13,484 nucleotides of DNA. Origin: Verrucomicrobiota bacterium (GTDB taxonomy: Bacteria > Verrucomicrobiota > Verrucomicrobiia > Chthoniobacterales > UBA6821). The notes beneath the pieces are model-generated. The model was not told where the DNA came from. It saw nothing but the letters and a program-made list of their open reading frames with translations, and searched no databases. The position numbers were made by a program, and so were the translations under genes. The stretch is from the NCBI GenBank assembly GCA_016871655.1, contig VHCR01000015.1:1-13484 (forward strand). Direction: 5' to 3'. Within the stretch, counting starts at the first letter, position 1, and the number at the start of each line of letters is the position of its first letter. Positions 7,407 through 13,484 of this stretch are shown here, piece by piece.

Positions 7407-7568
7407 TATACCCATGACGTTTGAATTTTAGGAAAATTATACGCAGGAATTTTTGGGGCTAGCAAGGCGTCAGAGCGCGCTGCTACCGAGGTAACAGTAG
7501 CGATGACAACGCTGCTAGCGCTAAAAATAACCAGTAGAAATTCCTAAAATTCAAACGTCATGGGTATA
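7407..7568. repeat. 162-bp near-perfect palindrome with 28-bp perfect inverted ends (MITE-like)
   Basis: The left arm 7407-7434 begins TATACCCATGACGTTTGAAT and ends TTTTAGGAA; the right arm 7541-7568 is its exact reverse complement over all 28 bases. Inner parts pair imperfectly too: GCTAGCAAGGCGTCA (7458-7472) with TGACAACGCTGCTAGC (7504-7519), then CGCTGCTACC with GGTAACAGTAGCG around the centre, so nearly the whole unit can form one long hairpin. The ends can be read as TA|TACCC...GGGTA|TA, i.e. TACCC inverted ends flanked by a TA target duplication, the habit of IS630/Tc1-mariner-type elements. No transposase is encoded. It splits the cluster between the giant glycan protein (24 nt away) and the next membrane protein (8 nt away). 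It lacks a terminator-type T run but the hairpin could still damp or stabilise the transcript. Confidence 0.85.
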
Positions 7569-7591
7569 GATAAGCTGGTCTTGTATTCATT

Positions 7592-10500
7592 CTAACGTGT
7601 TATCCCCTCTACATGAGTCATCTCAATTTGGTATCCCTCTTTTTCTACAACGAAAGGAATAATTCTTTCTAATGCATGCAAGATAGTTCCATCAATAGGG
7701 AGTGGCTCTTCGGGATAATCTTGATAAGTTAGCTTTAAGTCTAATAGCGGCTTCAGAGCAACCGTTCTAGCCCAGAACATAGTGCCTACAGGAAAATTAA
7801 ATTGCTCATAAAATTTATCAATACCTAGCCGTAGAAGAAGTTCTTTTCCTATAGCTCGATTTTGATCCCACGCATTAGTATAAGGATCGCTAGGGAAAAC
7901 CAATCCTATCTTTTCATCTTCTGCGAGAGCCTCGACAATAATGTCTGCCATAGGCAAACGCCCTCCAAGAAGATTTTCCAAAAGAAATTCACGCCACTCT
8001 TTTGCAATGGAATCTGCCACATGAACACTCTTTTTTGTGTGTAAATGCCCAATAATATCATATTGAGCGATAAGAGATGTTCCAAACTCTGTCAAAAATG
8101 CTCCGATATCTCTTCCTTTATTTTTGACAATGCGTATTTCTACTTTTGCTTGATAGCCTCTTAGTTTTTCTACAATTGCTCTAGTGTCTTGAATGGAGTT
8201 AGCAATGGTAATTAATAAGTCAGGTTTGACTTGATTTAGTTCTAAGCGATCCATGATCTCCATGAATAAATCTTCATAAAAAACATGAATATGTAAGCCA
8301 ATCCGCAAGCTTGAAGGAATGGTTCTTTCCTTTTTTATTTTACTTGAAAGAAGGTTTACATTCCAACGTCCTTTCGGTTTCCCTGCTTGAAGAAAATGAT
8401 GGAAAGGATCTGTTCTATCTTCAGGGCTCATGCAATCTTCTTTATAAATACCAGGGTGAAATCCAGGAATTGGTTTTTTTCCATAATCACAGGGCCATGA
8501 CCAACCTTTTTCGGGAATAACTTTCTCCACAATATTCTGCACTAAAGGAATCGACTTTATCACATTTCTTGTTTTATGGGGCAATAGCTTGCTCATTCTC
8601 GCAAAACACTTCATCCCCTTAGATAGATAAGGAATAACTTTTAATGGCGGAGAATCTGCTAGATCAACTGCTGAAGCTAATCTTGACGAGGCTAATTCTG
8701 AGGCTATTTTTTTGGCATACTTTTTGAAGGAAAATTCTTCTCGAACAAAACTAGAACAACCTTGAAAGTCAATTTGATGAATCGCTTTTGCTAAGACAGC
8801 GCATGCTGAATTAATGTCAAAATTGTTTGCCTCATAATACGATTCTGGAGGAAAAACTCCCTCAACTCCTGTAGCTCCAGAAAAAAGGACTATGGGAACA
8901 TTGTAGCCTGCAGCTATCAAAGCAACCAAGGGAAAAGGATCCTCTCTCGAAGAAAGAAAAAAAACATCTGCTGCTGCAATAACTTCTTCTACGTTGGGTC
9001 TCTCATTTAAAAAGATAAAATACTTCCTAATATTTTTAGGAATCGTTGCAATTTGGTTCATTGCATAATCGCAACCAAAATAAGTTCCAACCCAGAGGAA
9101 TATTGGTATTGGTTGATTTCTCTGCATTGAGCCCAAAATAGATTTCTCTCCTGCCTGAATGAATAGATCAAATCCCTTGCGATGGTCATACGCCCCACAA
9201 CCAACAATTAAAATGGTATTATTAGGCAGCTTTATTTCGTTTAAAAATTTTTCCCTTAATAAAAGCCTTTCTGTTTTAGGATATGCAAAACTTACGCACG
9301 GATGAATAATACAGGTTTTTTTCTCATCAATTTTGTATTCTTCGAAAGCTTGTTTATAGGTTAAAGAAGAGGGAAATATCAATCGTTGCGAGTACTGATC
9401 AAAAATTTTCATCGTCGCAGCTCCGCCGAACCATTTATTGATAGAAGCCGGCATTTCGTAAATAAGCGAAACAATGTTGAATCCTCTCCGCCCAAAAACC
9501 GCCACAGTTTCTTTACTGTCAACCGTACTACATAAACAAGTGACCTTATGCTTCGAAGAAGCAAGATGCTCTGCAATCCATTCAAAATATTTGGTATTAA
9601 CTGCAGAACTTGTAAAAGTTTTTCCTGAAGGATCTCCTAGAACAAGTGTCTGACACACCCTTTGGTAATCAGGAAGCAAAGGCCCTCCGCGTTTTAAAAT
9701 TGTAATAAGATGCAATTTTGGATCTTGCGATAAATGTCTTATGATTCCTAGAAGAGCTATAGGCGCGCCAGTCCGCAAGGCTTCATGCCCAAAAACTAAA
9801 ATTACTTGTTTGTCTTTAGGAAAAGGGAGGTTTGCTTTTAAAAAGTTAGAGATACGTTGGCAATCTTTTTCTTTCTTATCATGCTTTCCTCGACGCATAA
9901 AATGGACAACAGGAGAAAACTCACTTCTCTTGAGGTCATTATTTTCTTGAAGATAACTAGCTACATCAACATGTGAATTGGGGGCGCGTCCTTCATACAT
10001 GCCATGCAATATAAAATGTACAAAAGGATTAACCTTGGCGCTCTTCACATCTACGTTTTGTTCTAAATACCAATTTGTATGAAACAATGGGCCGGGGTTT
10101 CTTCCTTCGGCAGCTCCTGAATTGATGTAATGCAAAATGGGATCAACTCTCGCATTCTTCACATCAGGATTTTTTTCTAAATACCATTGCCGATCAAACA
10201 AGTTACTTCGGCCTATAAGATACGCAATGAGATGTCTTTCAAAAGGTGTTTTGAGTCGCTCGATGAGGTTTAATACTTTCAAATTGTATTGCAGGCTTTT
10301 ATTATTTTTTATCTTGAAAATTAATTGATCACTTTCAACGAGTTGGCGCTCTTTTCCAGCCAATAAAATATCTTTTTGATGAAGGAGATTTTCTTTTTCT
10401 GTTAGCGATGCATTTTTCTCTGCAATGATCGCTATTTGTTTTTGAAGCTGATCTTCTTTTTCTAAAACGAGATCTCTTTGTTGTTCCGTCAACTTTTCCT

Positions 10501-11347
10501 GTTGAAGAAATTCTTCTTCTTTTTGACGAAGTTGTTTTTCTATTTCATGAAGAATTATTGTTTGGCTTTGCGCGAGATTTGAACTTTCCTCGGCAATTCT
10601 TTTTTGCTCTTCAAGTTCTAATTGGTTTTTGTGCAATGAATATGTTAACTCATAATTCATGCCTAATTTTTGAAATAATCGATTAAAGCTTGAAGTGTGA
10701 AAGTTTTCTTTTTCTATCTCGGCAATTTTTTTTAAAAATGGCTCTCTCTCTTTTCCGACTAACAGAACACCAAGTCCATGAGAGTGTGTAAAGTTAAACC
10801 CAGGATATTGAGTCAGCAATTCTTCCCACAGTTGATACACGCCAAAGTTGTTTTCTTTTACACAAGTGTCATGAAATAAAACAACGCCCTTTTTAGAAAG
10901 TTTTGGCAGCCACATTTCAAAGTCATGCTTGACTGCTTCGTAGGTATGCAAACCATCGATGTGAAGCAAATCAATAGATCCGTCAGAAAATTGATGAACA
11001 CCCTCATCAAAGGTCATTCTCATCAAAGTTGAGAACTGGCTGTAATGCTGATCATGATATTTTTTAAATTTTAAATAAACTTCGTCGTCGTAAAATCCTG
11101 CCTGATCATCTCCTTTCCACGTATCAACAGCGTAAGCTCTTGTTGTAAGATCATTCTTTTTAATAGCTTCACAAAAAGCGCTATAAGAAATTCCATTGTG
11201 AGTACCAAGTTCTACAATTGTTCGTGGTTTTAATAGACTAATGATCCAAAATGCAAAAGGGATATGCCCGTACCATGCGGAAAGATCATGATCTCTGCTC
11301 AAATCGCAACATGCCGAGGATAAATAGGGAATCGCTAGACCATCCAT
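7592..11347 (-). CDS. Multidomain glycan assembly protein: methyltransferase, coiled coil, repeats, GT4, RgpF-like
   Basis: Residue numbers are from the alternative ATG at 11362; the preferred start is residue 6, giving 1251 aa. A class I SAM-dependent methyltransferase spans about 36-205 (VELGTHNGIS motif, LLHIDGLHTYE, GVVLFHDT). A coiled coil spans 240-350. Two exact 38-residue tandem repeats (389-426 and 427-464, each with WYLE..PDV-like and H(Y/F)I...G..EGR elements) are followed by a degenerate third (465-498). A GT4-type GT-B glycosyltransferase spans about 516-895 (GHEALRTGAP, then DHRKGFDLF, and SREDPFPLVALIAAG). A fourth repeat-like piece (968-1001) precedes an RgpF-like domain (1018-1256; VKNKGRDIGAF, HLHTKKS). 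It is likely a cytoplasmic, membrane-associated enzyme that builds and methylates a rhamnose-type polymer. The start at 11347 is chosen because GGGAG (11356-11360) sits 8 nt upstream, whereas the earlier ATG overlaps the wzt stop. Confidence 0.9.
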   Translation of the reverse strand: MDGLAIPYLSSACCDLSRDHDLSAWYGHIPFAFWIISLLKPRTIVELGTHNGISYSAFCEAIKKNDLTTRAYAVDTWKGDDQAGFYDDEVYLKFKKYHDQHYSQFSTLMRMTFDEGVHQFSDGSIDLLHIDGLHTYEAVKHDFEMWLPKLSKKGVVLFHDTCVKENNFGVYQLWEELLTQYPGFNFTHSHGLGVLLVGKEREPFLKKIAEIEKENFHTSSFNRLFQKLGMNYELTYSLHKNQLELEEQKRIAEESSNLAQSQTIILHEIEKQLRQKEEEFLQQEKLTEQQRDLVLEKEDQLQKQIAIIAEKNASLTEKENLLHQKDILLAGKERQLVESDQLIFKIKNNKSLQYNLKVLNLIERLKTPFERHLIAYLIGRSNLFDRQWYLEKNPDVKNARVDPILHYINSGAAEGRNPGPLFHTNWYLEQNVDVKSAKVNPFVHFILHGMYEGRAPNSHVDVASYLQENNDLKRSEFSPVVHFMRRGKHDKKEKDCQRISNFLKANLPFPKDKQVILVFGHEALRTGAPIALLGIIRHLSQDPKLHLITILKRGGPLLPDYQRVCQTLVLGDPSGKTFTSSAVNTKYFEWIAEHLASSKHKVTCLCSTVDSKETVAVFGRRGFNIVSLIYEMPASINKWFGGAATMKIFDQYSQRLIFPSSLTYKQAFEEYKIDEKKTCIIHPCVSFAYPKTERLLLREKFLNEIKLPNNTILIVGCGAYDHRKGFDLFIQAGEKSILGSMQRNQPIPIFLWVGTYFGCDYAMNQIATIPKNIRKYFIFLNERPNVEEVIAAADVFFLSSREDPFPLVALIAAGYNVPIVLFSGATGVEGVFPPESYYEANNFDINSACAVLAKAIHQIDFQGCSSFVREEFSFKKYAKKIASELASSRLASAVDLADSPPLKVIPYLSKGMKCFARMSKLLPHKTRNVIKSIPLVQNIVEKVIPEKGWSWPCDYGKKPIPGFHPGIYKEDCMSPEDRTDPFHHFLQAGKPKGRWNVNLLSSKIKKERTIPSSLRIGLHIHVFYEDLFMEIMDRLELNQVKPDLLITIANSIQDTRAIVEKLRGYQAKVEIRIVKNKGRDIGAFLTEFGTSLIAQYDIIGHLHTKKSVHVADSIAKEWREFLLENLLGGRLPMADIIVEALAEDEKIGLVFPSDPYTNAWDQNRAIGKELLLRLGIDKFYEQFNFPVGTMFWARTVALKPLLDLKLTYQDYPEEPLPIDGTILHALERIIPFVVEKEGYQIEMTHVEGITR

Positions 11348-11360
11348 AAACTTTACTCCC
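11348..11360 (-). promoter_or_regulatory. Ribosome binding site deciding the start of the multidomain gene
   Basis: GGGAG at 11356-11360 on the minus strand, 8 nt before the ATG at 11345-11347, is the best Shine-Dalgarno in the cluster. It lies inside the last codons of wzt, and the earlier in-frame ATG (11360-11362) overlaps it, so initiation at the second ATG is favoured. Confidence 0.6.
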
Positions 11361-12747
11361 ATTTTTTAAACACAACTTCTCTCATTGGAATTCCCACCAC
11401 CCCACTGCAGACGCTGGTCGCATCGGATCTCAATGGGAGCGCATGATGGATCCAGTGATGTTGGACATGTTGATGCTGCGTTCCGTTGGCGATGGCAACT
11501 TCGATGCTGTAATTTCCTTTGGCGAGTCGAGGCATTTGAAAATGAAATTGAGCGATGAGTTTGTCGCCTGAGTGGCATTCTTGTGGGTCGTCATGGTAAG
11601 AAAGAAAAGTATTCTCGCCAAATAAAATTTGCCCCAGATAATCTTTTAAATGAAAACCGACAATCGGAGCCTCTAAGTTTTCATGGCATTCTGCCTCAAT
11701 TTGTAGAACAACCTCCTCCCCGCCTACAATCCAGCTGAGAGGACTGTGACTTGCATCCAGAAGTTGCACGCCGATAATTTTTGCTCCACTTTTTCCAAAC
11801 GCAGCTGCCTCAGGATTAAATTGAAAAACTTCAATATCGTTTCGCAAATTTGTGTGATTGATCCAATCTAGACGTTGGTCTTTGAAATTTTGTACTTCTC
11901 TTTTTTGAGGAGGTTGCGAAAAGGAATTTATTTTTGTTGTTTTCTCAATTTTACTTTCCCCTTGCTGTGCCTCATAAAGATTTTCTAAATAAAGTTCTGA
12001 AATTTCTTTAGGACTTCCCTCCGCCATCATCCCTCCTTTTTCCAATAACACGGCTCTGTTGCAAATGCTTTTCACAGCAGCCGTATCATGACTGACAAAA
12101 ATCAATGTACGCTCTTTGATGAATTCTCGAATGAAGCGCATGCATTTTTGTTGAAAAAAAGCATCTCCTACTGAGAGTGCTTCATCGATAATTAAGATGT
12201 CAGCATCGACATGTGCCATAACAGCAAAGGCTAAGCGGACTGCCATTCCGCTTGAATAGGTCTTCACGGGCTGGTTGATAAAATCGCCGATGTCGGCGAA
12301 GGCTTTAATTTTTTCAAAGCGGTCCTCGATTTCTTTACGAGTGAGACCGAGGATTGAGGCGTTTAAGAAAACATTTTCGCGGCCCGTGAACTCAGGATTA
12401 AAACCGCTGCCTAGCTCTAGCAAAGCGGCGACACGCCCGTGAACCGAAACGGAACCTTCGGAGGGTTGAAGCGTCCCGGCAATGATTTGTAGTAATGTCG
12501 ATTTTCCAGAACCATTTTTTCCAATGATCCCAATCGATTCTCCTTTTTTGATTTCAAAAGAAATATTTTTGAGTGCATAAAACTCGCTGCAAAGTCCGTG
12601 CAGCTTGGCATCAATTTTTTTGCGAAGCGGTGGAAAGAGCTCTCCAGCTAAATTCAAGAGCGGATGCTTCAACCGCGCTGCAGGATCACGCCAGATCGTG
12701 TAGGCCTTGGAAACATTGTTGATAGAGATGGCGATTTCTTGAGGCAT
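11353..12747 (-). CDS. wzt: Wzt-type ABC transporter ATPase with C-terminal glycan-binding domain
   Basis: A 464-residue ATPase that powers export of an undecaprenyl-linked polysaccharide across the inner membrane with Wzm. Seen: Walker A GKNGSGKST (76-84), the family-typical ELGSGFNPEFTGRENV (111-126), ABC signature YSSGMAVRLAFA (164-175), Walker B DILIIDEA (183-190) and the switch histidine VSHD (H220). After a polar linker (about 258-300), residues 300-464 match the beta-sandwich carbohydrate-binding domain found in Wzt proteins that recognise a modified chain end, as in E. coli O9a. The length is typical of the two-domain form, not the short KpsT/TagH form. It starts 5 nt after wzm. Its stop region supplies the Shine-Dalgarno of the downstream multidomain gene, implying coupled translation. 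Somewhat higher GC than the middle of the cluster. Identification is secure; the exported glycan is unknown. Confidence 0.95.
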   Translation of the reverse strand: MPQEIAISINNVSKAYTIWRDPAARLKHPLLNLAGELFPPLRKKIDAKLHGLCSEFYALKNISFEIKKGESIGIIGKNGSGKSTLLQIIAGTLQPSEGSVSVHGRVAALLELGSGFNPEFTGRENVFLNASILGLTRKEIEDRFEKIKAFADIGDFINQPVKTYSSGMAVRLAFAVMAHVDADILIIDEALSVGDAFFQQKCMRFIREFIKERTLIFVSHDTAAVKSICNRAVLLEKGGMMAEGSPKEISELYLENLYEAQQGESKIEKTTKINSFSQPPQKREVQNFKDQRLDWINHTNLRNDIEVFQFNPEAAAFGKSGAKIIGVQLLDASHSPLSWIVGGEEVVLQIEAECHENLEAPIVGFHLKDYLGQILFGENTFLSYHDDPQECHSGDKLIAQFHFQMPRLAKGNYSIEVAIANGTQHQHVQHHWIHHALPLRSDATSVCSGVVGIPMREVVFKKWE

Positions 12748-12752
12748 GATTT

Positions 12753-13484
12753 TTACAAGACATCAGCAAAAGCCGATTTCACTTTCATAAAAAAAGCATA
12801 GCCGATTGTAGCAACAAAAAAACTTATCAAAATTTGAAGCGCGAGCGTTCCCCAATGAGGCAATGCGCCAAAGACCAAAGCATTTCGCGCCATCGAAATT
12901 AAGACAGCGCCTGGATTTAACATCATAACCCAACGCCAAGCTTGAGGAATCGCAGTCATTGGAAAAAAGATGGCGCTTGCGAACATCAAAACTGTAATGA
13001 TTGCAGGCATCGCTGCTCCAATATCGCGTAAAAAAACGCCTAAAGCAGAAAGCATCCAAGTCAATCCCAAGCAGTAAAGAACTACGGGAACGAAAATCAA
13101 AATCAGCGTGAGTGCTGAGAGCGAGATAGTTCCTTGAGAAATGATGATCAACAAAAGAAGCGGAGTAAATCCGATGAGCGTATGAACTAGCGCCGACAAG
13201 ATCATGGCGATCGGCAAAATTTCCAAAGGGAAAATGACTTTCGTTACCAAGTTAGCATTGTGCACGATCAACATTGGGGCTCCTGCAAAGGCGCTAGCAA
13301 TCAACTCCCAGACAAGCATTCCACAAAAAAGTCCGAGCACAAATTGCATTTTGGTTTCTCCTGGATGCCCATAAGATCCTCGAAAAATAAAACCAAAAAC
13401 GATGCTGTAAACAGCCAGCATGAGGAGCGGCGTAAAAAAAGACCAGCAGAGGCCGAGTAACGTTCCTTGATAACGTTGTTGAAC
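12753..13484 (-). CDS. wzm: Wzm-type ABC transporter permease, N-terminus cut by right edge
   Basis: Membrane subunit of the polysaccharide ABC exporter. The frame stays open through the right edge: 243 residues are visible before the TAA. The first residues (QQRYQGTLLGLCWSFFTPLL) are the conserved pre-helix-1 region of ABC-2 type permeases, usually about 20-30 residues from the true N-terminus. The in-frame ATG at 13419-13421 is therefore internal and not the start. About six hydrophobic segments are visible. These include the segment with LVWELIASAFAGAP, the loop VTKVIFPLEILP, the amphipathic ALGVFLRDIG, and a last pair ending near ISFFVATIGYAFF. A loop FFPMTAIPQAWRWVMMLNPG precedes the last pair and is typical of O-antigen/capsule permeases. 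It sits 5 nt ahead of wzt and forms the functional pair with it. Promoter and true start lie outside the window. Confidence 0.93.
   Translation of the reverse strand, partial: VQQRYQGTLLGLCWSFFTPLLMLAVYSIVFGFIFRGSYGHPGETKMQFVLGLFCGMLVWELIASAFAGAPMLIVHNANLVTKVIFPLEILPIAMILSALVHTLIGFTPLLLLIIISQGTISLSALTLILIFVPVVLYCLGLTWMLSALGVFLRDIGAAMPAIITVLMFASAIFFPMTAIPQAWRWVMMLNPGAVLISMARNALVFGALPHWGTLALQILISFFVATIGYAFFMKVKSAFADVL

Noticed and set aside
7407..7568. Palindrome as an ordinary intrinsic terminator
   Set aside because: The arms are long and AT-rich with no T run after the stem on either strand; ends and TA flanks fit a transposed element better.
11345..11362. ATG at 11360-11362 as start of the multidomain gene
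   Set aside because: It overlaps the wzt stop and the GGGAG motif that is ideally placed for the ATG at 11345-11347; not excluded, but less likely.
12753..13421. wzm starting at the ATG at 13419-13421
   Set aside because: The frame continues in a conserved way to the window edge (QQRYQGTLLGL before it), so that ATG is internal.

Overview
The window (about 13.5 kb) is part of a surface-polysaccharide biosynthesis and export locus. Apart from the short non-coding elements, every supported gene lies on the minus strand, so transcription runs from right to left. The architecture (Wzm/Wzt ABC exporter, a giant multidomain glycan-assembly protein, polytopic membrane proteins, a sugar-nucleotide-type flavoenzyme, a GT2 glycosyltransferase and GDP-mannose dehydratase) fits an ABC-transporter-dependent O-antigen or capsule locus of a Gram-negative bacterium. 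The low GC content and dense intergenic repeats would fit an environmental chlamydia or another host-associated Gram-negative. I cannot fix the taxon from the sequence alone.

Layout from the transcriptional start (right) to the end (left): wzm (12753-13484, cut by the window edge); wzt (11353-12747); a 1251-residue protein with methyltransferase, coiled-coil, tandem-repeat, GT4 and RgpF-like parts (7592-11347); a 162-bp near-perfect palindrome (7407-7568); two polytopic membrane proteins that share an N-terminal HDD motif (5398-7398 and 3658-5379); a UDP-galactopyranose-mutase-like flavoprotein (2439-3653); and a GT2 glycosyltransferase (1748-2434). Gaps between the genes from wzm to the large protein, and from the 666-residue membrane protein to the GT2 gene, are only 4-18 nt or an overlap, so these form tight co-transcription units interrupted only by the palindrome.

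Downstream of the GT2 gene is about 820 bp with no intact gene. It holds small hairpins, decayed-looking coding fragments, and a convincing intrinsic terminator at 1017-1081. Then come a tRNA-Thr(CGT) gene (855-926), a GC-rich ~198-bp element with 8-bp inverted ends flanked by a 9-bp direct repeat (640-855), and the first 205 codons of gmd (1-615), which runs off the left edge.

The genes probably cooperate as follows. Gmd supplies a GDP-6-deoxyhexose precursor. The GT2, GT4/RgpF and membrane enzymes assemble and decorate a glycan on a lipid carrier. Wzm/Wzt exports it, and the C-terminal domain of Wzt would select the finished chain. The most interesting hypothesis is that the large protein combines in one chain the methyltransferase terminator, the coiled-coil length ruler and the polymerase, which in E. 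coli O9a are split between WbdD and WbdA. The two short palindromic elements look like non-autonomous mobile elements of two different types.
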